From assembly GCF_022879595.1 (NCBI RefSeq), contig NZ_CP084266.1, positions 620,001 to 684,000 on the forward strand: a stretch of DNA of 64,000 nucleotides. Direction: 5' to 3'. This stretch comes from Caballeronia sp. Lep1P3. GTDB taxonomy: Bacteria > Pseudomonadota > Gammaproteobacteria > Burkholderiales > Burkholderiaceae. The notes beneath the pieces are model-generated. The model was not told the DNA's origin and did no database searches. It worked only from the letters and a program-made list of their open reading frames with translations. The position numbers and the translations under genes were made by a program. This document shows positions 27,750 through 36,309 of the stretch, piece by piece; the stretch's first letter is position 1, and each line of letters opens with the position of its first letter.

Positions 27750-29123
27750 ATGAACAACGACACACAGCCAGAACGCGTCAATTATTTGGCGGTCGTCTCC
27801 GTGCTTCTGGGGACGTTTCTCGGCAATCTCGATTCATCCATCGCGAATGTCGCGTTGCCAACGATCGCGCACAACTTGTCGCGCGGCGCGGCCGATACCG
27901 TGTGGGTCGTCACCGCGTATCAGCTCGCGGTCGCGGTTTCGGTGCTGCCGCTTGCCGCGCTCGGTGAAATGCTCGGCTTCAAGCGCGTTTTTCTGTGGGG
28001 CGTCGTGCTCTTCACGCTGGCGTCGGTCGGCTGCACGGCGGCCTCGACGCTGCCGGTGCTCGTCGCTGCGCGCGCATTGCAGGGGATCGGCGGGGCGTGC
28101 ATGTCCACCATCGTTCCCGCGCTCTTGCGACAGGTCTATCCGCCGAGGCTCGTCGGACGCGGCATCGCGCTGCTCGGGCTGACGGTCGCGCTATCGGCCG
28201 CGCTCGGGCCGACCGTCGCGGCGGGCATTCTCTCGGTCGCCGGATGGCGCTGGCTGTTCGCCGTCAACGTGCCGCTCGGCGTATTCGGCCTCTTTCTTGC
28301 CAGCGCGATGCTGCCGCCCGGCGTGCCGAACGCCGCACGCCGCTTCGACTACGCGGGCGCCACGCTGAGCGCGCTCGCCATCGCGCTCGTCATTCTGGGC
28401 GTAGGCGGCCTGGGCGCAGGCGAGGGACAGAGCGGCGATGCGTGCCTGCACGCGCTGCCCGTCATCGAGATCGCGCTCGGGTGCGTGGCGGGCTTCGCGC
28501 TCATCCGGCATCAGCGTGGACGGGCCGCGCCGCTCGTGCCGCTCGATCTGTTGCGCATTCCGATACTCGCGCTCTCTTCGGTGACGTCGATCTGTTCGTA
28601 TGTCGCGCAGACGCTCGCGTATCTCGCGCTGCCGTTCATGCTTCAGCATCAGTTTGCCCGCAGCGCGACGACGACCGGCCTGCTCGTCACGCCGTGGCCG
28701 CTCGTAATCGTGTTCGTTGCGCCGCTCGCCGGACGCTTGTCGGACCGGCGCGCGCCGGGGCTGATCGGCGGCATCGGGCTCGGCATCATGACGGCGGGGC
28801 TGTGCTTGCTGATCGGCTTGCCGGCGTCGCCGTCCAACGTGGACATCGCGTGGCGCGTCGCGGTGTGCGGCATCGGCTTCGGCTTCTTTCAGACGCCAAA
28901 CAATCGCATCATGCTGACGTCCGCGCCGCACGAACGCAGCGGCGCGGCAGGCGGCCTCATGACGATGGCGCGCATGATCGGCCTTTCGCTCGGCGCGGCG
29001 CTCGCGGCCGTGGCATTCGGCGTTTACGGGCAGGGCGGTGCGCTCGTCGCGCTGGTGGGCGCGGCGGCATCGGCGCTGCTCGGGGTAGTGGCCGGTGTCG
29101 TGCGAGTGGTCAAGACGCGGTGA
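27750..29123 (+). CDS. MFS transporter, DHA2-like
   Basis: A 457-residue multi-pass membrane transporter. The first helix has GTFLGNLDSSIANVALPTI, the classic motif of the drug:proton antiporter-2 group, and AYQLAVAV follows in helix 2. Motif A-like charged loops are reduced. The number of hydrophobic segments, about 13-14, fits the 14-helix group. It probably exports a compound linked to the divergent monooxygenase, but this is only inferred from context. Confidence 0.88.
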   Translation: MNNDTQPERVNYLAVVSVLLGTFLGNLDSSIANVALPTIAHNLSRGAADTVWVVTAYQLAVAVSVLPLAALGEMLGFKRVFLWGVVLFTLASVGCTAASTLPVLVAARALQGIGGACMSTIVPALLRQVYPPRLVGRGIALLGLTVALSAALGPTVAAGILSVAGWRWLFAVNVPLGVFGLFLASAMLPPGVPNAARRFDYAGATLSALAIALVILGVGGLGAGEGQSGDACLHALPVIEIALGCVAGFALIRHQRGRAAPLVPLDLLRIPILALSSVTSICSYVAQTLAYLALPFMLQHQFARSATTTGLLVTPWPLVIVFVAPLAGRLSDRRAPGLIGGIGLGIMTAGLCLLIGLPASPSNVDIAWRVAVCGIGFGFFQTPNNRIMLTSAPHERSGAAGGLMTMARMIGLSLGAALAAVAFGVYGQGGALVALVGAAASALLGVVAGVVRVVKTR

Positions 29124-29174
29124 ACGGCGAGACGTGTTGACGCAAACACGATCGCGGACATGAAACGCGCGTCC

Positions 29175-29201
29175 TACAATTCAGCGCAAACGCGCGTTTG
29201 C
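29175..29201 (+). promoter_or_regulatory. Possible -10 element with overlapping 16-bp palindrome
   Basis: TACAAT (29175-29180) is followed directly by the perfect palindrome GCAAACGCGCGTTTGC (29186-29201). If TACAAT is a -10 box, the palindrome covers the transcription start, a normal repressor position, before the two-domain glycosyltransferase. No good -35 box is visible. Confidence 0.35.
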
Positions 29202-29336
29202 CAAGACGTGCGAACGATTCGATTGACGCAATGATTTGCAAGTGCGTTGACGGGAGCGGATATGCTGTGCGCCTTGCGCGTCGCGTTGCGGCTCGCTCAT
29301 GCTTTCACGATCTCTGTTGCTCATTGTCGATACGTC

Positions 29337-30680
29337 ATGGTCACACTCATTAGCTGCTTCTTCGATCGCCGCGCCACATCGTCGCGCGACAATCACGCCG
29401 AGTTCTGCCGCCGCACGCAGATACGCCACTGCGAGGAACCGATCTCACTCAGCGCCGCTTCGCAAGAACTCGCCGTGCTGTTCAAGTATCAGATGATCAG
29501 CGACCGCCTTGCGAAAGCAGCGGAAGGCGAGATCCTCATCTTCGCGACGGAAAACGCGCTCTTCCTGCGCTTCGAGGATTTCGGGCGGATCATGGAAGGT
29601 CGCGACAGTCTCGTGACGAAAGGCTTCTTCGGCATCAATACCGAAATGTTCGTTATCCGAAACGTCGAGGCGAACCGGCGCATCGCTCGCGGCATGGCCG
29701 CACGATGCCGCGAGTATCACGAATACGGCAAGTTCGTCACCGAGGAAGAATTGCTCGAACCGTTCACGACGGTGACGGACTGGGATGTCACTCACGGCGT
29801 GATTCCGATTGCGTCGATGTGGTCGGGGCAGCATCCTGACTTGCGTGGTGCGCCGGTCGTCGCGGTATCGCTCGTCTTCACACCGCGTCTCTTCAGCAAG
29901 TACGGTCCGCGCTGGCGTGCAGTATTCGCGCGTCATGTGAACGCTTGCCATGCAGCGGGAACGAGCCAGTTCTTCGACATTGCGCCGCCGCCCGAATGCG
30001 ATACCGACGAGCCGTTGACCGTTTATCAACCCGGCAGGCCGATTGCGGTCGTGATGCTGTACACGCCCAATATCGCGAGCTACGCGCGCTTCGGCGAAGC
30101 GAGCCTGCGTGCCTATTGCGAGCGCAACGGCTATACGCTCTACCAGTATCGCGAAGTGCCCGCCGACTTCCAGCTCGAAGCGTGCGGCAACTGGTCGAAG
30201 CCCTTTCTGCTGAGCAAGCATCTGCCGCATCATGAATGGGTGTTCTGGCTCGACGCCGATATCCTCGTGATGGATCCGTCCGTGAGGCTCGAGACGTTCA
30301 CCGCCAGCCGCGAGCGCGTGCTGACCGCCGACATCTGCGGCTGGCCGTTCAATTCCGGCGTCATGGGCTTCATGAACAACGAGGTCAACGCGAGAGTGCT
30401 GGAAAGCGTCCTCGCGCGCGTGCATGCGACCGAGGACGTCAAGCACACGTTCTCGAGCCAGGGCGACCAGTTGTCCTTCCTGGAGGAAATAATGGCGCAC
30501 GGCCTTTGCCCGGAACGCGATTCGCCGGAGCTCGTCAGCTTCAACGAACTGAATACGCCGTGGTACTTCGGGAAGCCCGATACGTTCATGTGCCACTTCC
30601 ACGGTTTGAGCACCGAACTGCGCATGCTTTTCATGTCGATGAATGCGGTGCCCGAAGGCGGTTACGAATCGATCGAATAA
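29337..30680 (+). CDS. Two-domain glycosyltransferase, GT34-like C-terminus
   Basis: A 447-residue cytoplasmic protein. The C-terminal half (about 235-447) resembles galactosyl/mannosyl transferases of the GT34 type: RPIAVVMLYTPNIASYARF starts the fold, WVFWLDADILVMDPSV has the DxD-type metal site, and WPFNSGVMGFMNNE follows. The N-terminal half has similar segments (ILIFATENALFL, then KGFFGINTEMFVI) but with ATE in place of DAD, so it looks like a decayed copy. I place the start at ATG 29337 (MVTLISCFF); ATG 29262 has a better ribosome site (GGGAG) and would add 25 residues. The substrate is unknown. Confidence 0.72.
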   Translation: MVTLISCFFDRRATSSRDNHAEFCRRTQIRHCEEPISLSAASQELAVLFKYQMISDRLAKAAEGEILIFATENALFLRFEDFGRIMEGRDSLVTKGFFGINTEMFVIRNVEANRRIARGMAARCREYHEYGKFVTEEELLEPFTTVTDWDVTHGVIPIASMWSGQHPDLRGAPVVAVSLVFTPRLFSKYGPRWRAVFARHVNACHAAGTSQFFDIAPPPECDTDEPLTVYQPGRPIAVVMLYTPNIASYARFGEASLRAYCERNGYTLYQYREVPADFQLEACGNWSKPFLLSKHLPHHEWVFWLDADILVMDPSVRLETFTASRERVLTADICGWPFNSGVMGFMNNEVNARVLESVLARVHATEDVKHTFSSQGDQLSFLEEIMAHGLCPERDSPELVSFNELNTPWYFGKPDTFMCHFHGLSTELRMLFMSMNAVPEGGYESIE

Positions 30681-30752
30681 CAGTCGACGCCAAGCGGGAC
30701 CGACGCTTGCTGCCCACCGGATAGCCCGATGTTTCTATCAAAGGAGGTCAGC

Positions 30753-30938
30753 ATGACTCAGGCACAAGGCACTAACAGCGGCTCCCGCGCAACCGCCGAC
30801 GACATGGATGAGCCGGTCGGCGGCACGCAGCAGACTGGCCTCGACGCAGACGAGAAGCGCAAGCACCCGCAAAGCGAGAACGCGCTCCCTTCTTCGCAGG
30901 AAAAGAATCCAGTGCCACCTGAATCGACGCGCCAGTGA
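30753..30938 (+). CDS. Small hydrophilic protein (61 residues)
   Basis: A 61-residue, highly polar and probably disordered protein with no hydrophobic segment. It begins MTQAQGTNSG and contains DMDEPVGGTQQTG and a Lys-rich middle. The near-perfect AAAGGAGGT ribosome site before ATG 30753 supports translation. I do not recognise a family. It is followed 25 bases later by the copper-storage-like gene, which has its own AAGGAG. Confidence 0.65.
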   Translation: MTQAQGTNSGSRATADDMDEPVGGTQQTGLDADEKRKHPQSENALPSSQEKNPVPPESTRQ

Positions 30939-30963
30939 GCTTGGCCCTAAAAGGAGCGATCGA

Positions 30964-31281
30964 ATGAGCGATTACATCGACTGCATCGCCGCGCTCGACC
31001 GGTGCGCCGCAGCGTGCGACAACTGCGCGTCGGCGTGCATAGCGGAAGCGCACCTGCCGGATATGGAAAAGTGCATCCGTCTGGATCTGGATTGCGCTGC
31101 GGTATGCCGTTTCACATCGGAGGCGCTCGCACGCGACACGCAGTTCATGCGCGACTTCTGCGACTTGTGCGCGCGTCTCTGCGACGCGTGTGCGGACGAG
31201 TGCAGCCGTCATCCCGCCGCGCATTGCCAGGCGTGCAGCGACGCATGCCGCAGCGCCGCCGAAGCCTGCCGCGCGATGTAG
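30964..31281 (+). CDS. Four-helix-bundle copper-storage protein (Csp/DUF326-like)
   Basis: A 105-residue protein with 17 cysteines, spaced mostly as CxxC or CxxxC along predicted helices (DRCAAACDNCASAC near the start; CDLCARLCDACADEC later). This is the pattern of Csp copper-storage proteins, which line a four-helix bundle with Cu(I)-binding thiolates. There is no signal peptide, so it is the cytosolic (Csp3-like) kind. AAGGAG precedes ATG 30964. It is likely co-transcribed with the small genes on both sides. A cupredoxin and DUF4142 operon lies 4 kb away. Confidence 0.85.
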   Translation: MSDYIDCIAALDRCAAACDNCASACIAEAHLPDMEKCIRLDLDCAAVCRFTSEALARDTQFMRDFCDLCARLCDACADECSRHPAAHCQACSDACRSAAEACRAM

Positions 31282-31288
31282 GAATCCC

Positions 31289-31585
31289 ATGCCCGCGACG
31301 ACGTTCGCAAGCGCGTGGCAGTGCTACGCGGCGGCTTTCTTTGCTGCTTCGATCGCCTGCTATGCACATTGCGAGACTCCGCATTTCACGCTCGGCATGC
31401 CTCGGCGGGAGACGGCGCATGCGGTGCTGATCGTCGTCGGACTGGCGTTCGGCGCCGTATGTGCGGTCACACTCGAGTTGCCTGTGCCGCGATGGGTCGT
31501 GTTTGTCGCGGGCTTCGGCGTCGTTCATGTTCCGGCTGCGGCGATTTTGTTCGTCAAGCGCGTGGGACGGGCGGGGAAGTCGTGA
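31289..31585 (+). CDS. Small membrane protein (98 residues)
   Basis: A 98-residue hypothetical protein with two or three hydrophobic segments: residues about 8-26, 42-61 and 66-88 (the last around RWVVFVAGFGVVHVP). It starts 7 bases after the copper-storage gene with AGGA spaced 5 bases from ATG 31289, so it is probably in the same operon. No family recognised. Confidence 0.6.
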   Translation: MPATTFASAWQCYAAAFFAASIACYAHCETPHFTLGMPRRETAHAVLIVVGLAFGAVCAVTLELPVPRWVVFVAGFGVVHVPAAAILFVKRVGRAGKS

Positions 31586-31942
31586 AGGGGGCGCTCTCGT
31601 GTTCACCGCTGCGTCGGTGCCGTCGAAACAGCGTTCTGGAATCCTTTGTCATCGTGCGGTACAGACGGCTCGCTTCCGTTCGTGATGGAACAGTATTCCC
31701 CAACGATGCGCTCCGTTCTGCGCATCGCGCGAGCCAATCGCTTGCTGCGAGCAGCAATGCCATCCGAAAGAACATATCCACACTTTCCGTGCACAACCCT
31801 GTGGACAATCCGTGCACCCGCACGCTATCCGCTTGAAGCGCCGGCATATTCTCGCGTCGCACGACAATGCGCGCCCGCACACGGTTCCTGCTGCGAATCT
31901 CCGCTAGCGTCGTGAACGAACGCCGATACGAAAGGAGCAACC
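31586..31942. other. Intergenic region with two DnaA-box-like 9-mers
   Basis: No gene is supported here. ATATCCACA (31774-31782) and, inverted, TGTGGACAA (31800-31808) each differ by one base from the DnaA box TTATCCACA. They lie about 18 bases apart. No AT-rich unwinding element or other origin feature is present, so this is probably chance. Confidence 0.3.
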
Positions 31943-32149
31943 ATGAAGCGCAAGTCGTCCGGAGCGGCGGTGATAGCGGTGCTTGTCGGCGTCGTCGTAG
32001 CGGTGACGCTCTATATCGCGAGCTTCGGCAAGTCCTCGCATCATGCGGACATTCCCGCCGCAACCGGCGAAACCGTCGCGACGCAATCGCCTGCAAGCGA
32101 CGCCTCATTCGCCGCATCGACGCCCGAAGCAATGACTGCCGCGCGTTGA
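31943..32149 (+). CDS. Small single-pass membrane protein (68 residues)
   Basis: A 68-residue protein with a basic N-terminus (MKRKSSG), one hydrophobic helix (AAVIAVLVGVVVAVTLYIA) and an Ala/Ser/Thr-rich tail, probably in the periplasm. AAAGGAG precedes ATG 31943. The helix could also be an uncleaved signal anchor. No family recognised. Confidence 0.6.
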   Translation: MKRKSSGAAVIAVLVGVVVAVTLYIASFGKSSHHADIPAATGETVATQSPASDASFAASTPEAMTAAR

Positions 32150-32253
32150 ACTCCATTCCAAGCTGGACGAAGTGTCCAACCTTTGTCCGCGCAGTGCATT
32201 AGACAGGAATAGGCCTTGCTCCAAGGCTGGCAACGTTCAGCCGGAGCCTATCG

Positions 32254-34098
32254 ATGGCGCATGCATCACAGCAGTTGCCGTCCGCCGCGTTGCCTGTCGA
32301 TGCGCGCGGCGCAATCGGCAACATGAAGACAGTCGCGCTCGTATCGCTGCGCGGCGCGATCGATTTCATGTGCTATCCGCGCATCGATTCCCCGACGCTT
32401 TTCGCGGCGCTGCTCGATAGCGAACGCGGCGGCGTGTTCTCCATTGCCCCGCGCGACATCGACGCGAACGTCAAGCAGATGTATCTGCCCGAGACCAACG
32501 TGCTGCTTACGCGCTTCATGACGGGCGAGGGCGTCTGCGAGCTGCTCGATCTCATGCCGGTGCCATCGTCCGAGGCGCGCGTCGAGGACGTGCCCAATTG
32601 CGTGATGCGGATCGTGCGCATCGTGTACGGGCGCATGACGCTCGATGTGCGATGCGATCCGCGCTTCGACTATGCACGCGTCGCGCATAGCGCACATGCG
32701 GTGGAGAAGGGCGTCGAGTTCAGACCCGCGGACGGCGGCGGCCCGCTGCAGTTGCGCGCGAGCGTGCCGCTTTCGATCGAAGACGATGGCGCGCGGGCAA
32801 CGCTCGAAATGAGCGAGGGTGAATCGGCCTGCTTCGCGCTCGGCGCTGCCGGCGAGATGCACAAGCTCGCATCGAAAGAGAAGTTCGACGGCATGCTGCA
32901 TGAGACCATCGCGTTCTGGAAAGAATGGTCGTCGCGTTCGACGTATCGCGGGCGCTACCGCGAAGTCGTATTGCGCTCGGCGCTCACGCTCAAGCTGTTG
33001 AGTTCGGACGAACACGGCGCGATCGTCGCGTCGCCGACGTTCGGCTTGCCCGAAGCACAGGACGGCTCGCGTCGCTGGGACTATCGCTATACATGGATAC
33101 GCGATGCCGCGTTCTCGGTCTACGCGCTGCTGCGTCTCGGCTACACGGGCGAAGCAGAACGGTTCATGCGATGGATCGCTGAACGCAATCGCGATTGCAG
33201 CTCGGATGGCTCGCTCAGCGTCATGTACGCGGTGGATGGCGAGGAAGCGCCGGACGAGACGGCGCTGTCGAGCCTCGGTGAATCGTCGCCGGGCGAACTG
33301 GTCGTCGGCAACGGCGCGCGCGGGCAAACGCAGCTCGATGTCTACGGCGCGCTGCTCGATTCTGTCTACCTCTACAACAAGTACGGCGCGGCGATCTCAT
33401 ATCAGGGGTGGCGGCATGTGACGCGCACCGTCGATTACGTCGTCGAGCACTGGCGCGAGGCGGATCACGGCATATGGGAATTCCGCAATGGCAAGCGGCC
33501 GCTGCTGCATTCGCGGCTGATGTGCTGGGTGACGGTCGATCGCGCGCTGCGCCTCGCGCAAAAGCGCTCGCTGCCCGCGCCGCTCGCAACGTGGTTCAAG
33601 ACCCGCGACGACATTCACCGCGACATTCACGAGCAGTTCTTCAACGAGACGTTGCAGGCGTTCGTGCAGACGCCTGGATCGTCGACGCTCGATGCTTCTG
33701 CGCTGATGATGCCGCTCGTGCGGTTCATCGGGCCGAAAGATCCGCGCTGGATCGGCACGCTCGATGCGATCGGCCGCGATTTGCGCGTCGATCCGCTGAT
33801 CTTTCGCTATACGCGCGGCACGACGCTCGATGGCCTTCCAGGAATGGAAGGCGGTTTCAGCGCGTGTTCGTTCTGGTACGCGGAAGCGCTCGCGCGCGCG
33901 GGGCGCGTGGACGAGGGTCGGCTCGTCTTCGAGAAGATGCTCGCGTATGCAAACCACCTCGGGCTGTTTTCGGAGGAAGTCGCGACGAACGGCGCAGCGC
34001 TCGGCAACTTTCCGCAGGCGTTGACGCATCTCGCGCTGATCAGTGCGGCGTATCAACTGGACCGGGATCTCGACCGGGCGCATGTGGCGTGGACTTGA
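32254..34098 (+). CDS. Glycoside hydrolase family 15 protein
   Basis: A 614-residue GH15 protein, the family of glucoamylases and some bacterial trehalases. The N-terminal beta-sandwich domain (about 1-230) has GAIDFMCYPRIDSPTLFAAL. The alpha/alpha barrel has the family block RRWDYRYTWIRDAAF and, near the end, GGFSACSFWYAEAL. Glu in MEGGFS and in the preceding barrel region are candidates for the general acid/base pair. There is no signal peptide, so it acts in the cytoplasm. GGAG precedes ATG 32254. The substrate (trehalose, maltose or another glucan) is not resolved. Confidence 0.9.
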   Translation: MAHASQQLPSAALPVDARGAIGNMKTVALVSLRGAIDFMCYPRIDSPTLFAALLDSERGGVFSIAPRDIDANVKQMYLPETNVLLTRFMTGEGVCELLDLMPVPSSEARVEDVPNCVMRIVRIVYGRMTLDVRCDPRFDYARVAHSAHAVEKGVEFRPADGGGPLQLRASVPLSIEDDGARATLEMSEGESACFALGAAGEMHKLASKEKFDGMLHETIAFWKEWSSRSTYRGRYREVVLRSALTLKLLSSDEHGAIVASPTFGLPEAQDGSRRWDYRYTWIRDAAFSVYALLRLGYTGEAERFMRWIAERNRDCSSDGSLSVMYAVDGEEAPDETALSSLGESSPGELVVGNGARGQTQLDVYGALLDSVYLYNKYGAAISYQGWRHVTRTVDYVVEHWREADHGIWEFRNGKRPLLHSRLMCWVTVDRALRLAQKRSLPAPLATWFKTRDDIHRDIHEQFFNETLQAFVQTPGSSTLDASALMMPLVRFIGPKDPRWIGTLDAIGRDLRVDPLIFRYTRGTTLDGLPGMEGGFSACSFWYAEALARAGRVDEGRLVFEKMLAYANHLGLFSEEVATNGAALGNFPQALTHLALISAAYQLDRDLDRAHVAWT

Positions 34099-34186
34099 AC
34101 GGGGTTCTAAAGTAGGATTGCGTTACGGCGCTACGCTACTTGACATAACACAAATTAGCGATTTTTATATAAGCGAATACATCCAC

Positions 34187-34567
34187 TCATTTCCCCGCAC
34201 CCCGCGACGGCACGCACGTCAGCATCAACGTGCTTCCGCTTGTGAAGCCAGCGCTCACCGCGGCCATATGAAACTCCGAGTCGCCACAACGCCATTCCGA
34301 GACGAAATCCTTCGAACACATCGCTTTCGCATCGTCGAAAACCGCTTTGTCGATCTCATAGGCACACACGCGACGCCGATCGCAATGCTGCGCGAGATCG
34401 GCCGTCGCATTGCCATGCCGTGCGCCGCAGTTCGCGCCATATGTCGCCGACGCAACCTCGATCGTCGCATCGCGCGATTGCGCAAAAACTCCCGAAGCGC
34501 ATGCGCCAACCAGCGCAACGGCGCAACCGAAGCCAGCCGCATGGCGAGCGCATTTAGCCGATTCCAT
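34187..34567 (-). CDS. Secreted Cys-rich protein, SUEL-lectin-like
   Basis: A 126-residue exported protein. The signal peptide ends near GVFAQS (about residue 31). The mature part of about 95 residues has six cysteines, with the order EVASATYGANCG, HCDRRRVCAYEID and FVSEWRCG. This order resembles galactose/rhamnose-binding SUEL-type lectin domains, in which a similar YG...C...C...WRC pattern occurs; the resemblance is by eye only. Its start overlaps the end of the ECF sigma-factor gene by 14 bases, so it is translated from the same transcript. Confidence 0.6.
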   Translation of the reverse strand: MESAKCARHAAGFGCAVALVGACASGVFAQSRDATIEVASATYGANCGARHGNATADLAQHCDRRRVCAYEIDKAVFDDAKAMCSKDFVSEWRCGDSEFHMAAVSAGFTSGSTLMLTCVPSRGAGK

Positions 34568-35261
34568 TTTGCCTCCCGACGCCTAACACCAATGCAAGCA
34601 CGCGCGCCACCACGCGATCGCACTGCGCGCCACCGAACTCGAACACGTCCCGTTCGGCAACGTCCAGCTCATGCGCAAGCCAGTCGCGCAAAGCGCTCCG
34701 CGCACGAAAATGCCGGCTGCGCACCGTCGCTTCAGGGATGCCGAGGCTTTGCGCAGTCTCTTCGACCGTCATCTCCTCGACCGAGCGCATCACGAAGACC
34801 ATCCGCAGCGAAGCCGGCAGTTCGTCGAGCTTGCGTTCCAGCAAGGAACGCAGTTCCGCGCGTTCCGCGCCGCGGTCAGGCGCATCGGTATCGAAGGCTA
34901 TGCAGACTTCGTCGTCGAGTACGTCAATACCGTTCACCATTGGAATGACGTTCTGACGACGCTTCTGCGTCCGCAACCGCGCAAAGCATTCGTTGAGGAC
35001 CAGTCGCGATAGCCAGGTGAGAAGCGTCGAATCACCGCGAAAGCGATTCATCGAACGATACGCGCAGAGATACGCCGCCTGCAGCGCATCCTCGGCATCG
35101 GAATCATCGCGCAGCGTGGCGCGCGCAAGGCGATACAGCCGTCGATTGTGCAGCCGCATCACGCATTCGAATGCAGCAGAGTCTCCCGCCACGATGCGCC
35201 GAACGAGTTCGCGCTCGTCATCGGCGTAGCGCGTTCGTGGACTATGAAGCGACGCAGTCAT
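34554..35261 (-). CDS. ECF-type RNA polymerase sigma factor
   Basis: A 235-residue sigma factor. Region 2 has DSAAFECVMRLHNRRLYRLA and DAEDALQAAYLCAYRSMNRF, which form the -10 recognition fold. Region 4 has ELPASLRMVFVMRSVEEMTV and the helix-turn-helix QSLGIPEATVRSRHFRAR. The tail with FGGAQCDRVVARVLA is common in betaproteobacterial RpoE-like ECF proteins. GAGGAGG precedes ATG 35261 at 6 bases. It lies 17 bases after the cupredoxin gene. No anti-sigma factor with a membrane helix is encoded beside it, which is unusual. Confidence 0.88.
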   Translation of the reverse strand: MTASLHSPRTRYADDERELVRRIVAGDSAAFECVMRLHNRRLYRLARATLRDDSDAEDALQAAYLCAYRSMNRFRGDSTLLTWLSRLVLNECFARLRTQKRRQNVIPMVNGIDVLDDEVCIAFDTDAPDRGAERAELRSLLERKLDELPASLRMVFVMRSVEEMTVEETAQSLGIPEATVRSRHFRARSALRDWLAHELDVAERDVFEFGGAQCDRVVARVLALVLGVGRQNGIG

Positions 35262-35278
35262 AGGGCCTCCTCGCGCTT

Positions 35279-35650
35279 TCATCGAACAGTCAGTGTGGCA
35301 CGCATCGTCGGATGCAGCATGCATCTGTACGGATAGCGGCCCGGCTCTTTGGCGACATACGACCATGATGCATCGGGCGCGATGCTTTGCGAATCGAACG
35401 CGGCGGACTGCGCCGTTGCCGTATGCGCGAACAGGTCCTTGTTGATCCATACGACGCGCTCGCCACGCCGCACCACGAGATCGGGCGGGTCGAAACGCAT
35501 CCGCTCGATCACGACGACGCGCACATTCGGCGGCGCCGCAAGCGGTCCTGCCGCGCTCGCGCTCGCGCACGCCGCGCAAACGAGCGCGACGACTACGCAC
35601 TGTCGATCAAGCACCGCCCTGCTCCAGCGACGCCTGAAGATGGCGCGCAT
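35279..35650 (-). CDS. Exported cupredoxin (plastocyanin-like)
   Basis: A 123-residue exported blue-copper-like protein. The signal peptide ends near ASASAAG. The copper ligands are visible: His in DLFAHTATAQ, then Cys, His and Met in YRCMLHPTMRA, the normal type-1 order. It may carry electrons or bind copper in the periplasm. ATG 35650 overlaps the upstream DUF4142 gene by 44 bases; a GTG at 35614 with an upstream GGAG would shorten the overlap to 8 bases and still leave a signal peptide. Confidence 0.82.
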   Translation of the reverse strand: MRAIFRRRWSRAVLDRQCVVVALVCAACASASAAGPLAAPPNVRVVVIERMRFDPPDLVVRRGERVVWINKDLFAHTATAQSAAFDSQSIAPDASWSYVAKEPGRYPYRCMLHPTMRATLTVR

Positions 35651-36143
35651 GCTCGAGATGCGCGACGAACGCAGGCCGCACCTTCACGAGCAGCGCCTTC
35701 AGTTCGGCGTTGTGCGCGCCGGGGATGAGCGTGTTGTCGAGCGCGCTTAACACCTGCTCGTGATAGCTCACCTCGTGATCGATGTACGCCTTGTCGAATG
35801 ACGCTCCGTTCATTGTCTGAAGATGCGTGATGTTGGCTTCGCCGCCCGCTTTCAGGCTCTCGCTCGTCGGATTCTCTTGCGGCTTGACGCCCAGTCTTTG
35901 CACGAGTTCGCCGGCCGCTTTGTTCACGCCGCCATGATCCACGACCATCCGTTCTGCAAAGGCCTTTACGTCGTTCGTTTGCGTTCTCGATGCAGCGAGC
36001 TTGCCGGCGTCGATGTCCACTTGATTCGCGGCGACGACAATGGCAGCGATTTGCGCATCGGTTGGTGCGGCCTGCTGCGAGAAAGAAGGGTGTGCCGCGA
36101 GCATCAGCGTCGCGGCGAGGGCTGCGATACGGATCGGCTTCAT
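35607..36143 (-). CDS. DUF4142 exported protein
   Basis: A 178-residue exported protein of the DUF4142 family. The signal peptide ends near PSFSQQ. The mature helical part has family segments QVDIDAGKLAASRT, FAERMVVDHGGVNK and FDKAYIDHEVSYHEQVL. His and Glu residues in these helices resemble a ferritin-like four-helix bundle, but a bound metal is not shown. AGGAG precedes ATG 36143 by 7 bases. It is first in the operon with the cupredoxin, the ECF sigma factor and the Cys-rich protein. Confidence 0.83.
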   Translation of the reverse strand: MKPIRIAALAATLMLAAHPSFSQQAAPTDAQIAAIVVAANQVDIDAGKLAASRTQTNDVKAFAERMVVDHGGVNKAAGELVQRLGVKPQENPTSESLKAGGEANITHLQTMNGASFDKAYIDHEVSYHEQVLSALDNTLIPGAHNAELKALLVKVRPAFVAHLEHARHLQASLEQGGA

Positions 36144-36309
36144 CGATATCTCCTGAGCAATGACGGCTCGTGAAAATCGAGCGCGCATGCAGAGTTGGAT
36201 GTCACGAGGCGCGATCGCGTTTCATTGCGAACGCGCCGAGCGACCGCAAGCGGCCGCTTCATTCGCTCGATAAAATGATCGAACCTCTAGCCATTTTCTG
36301 TGACAGCCA

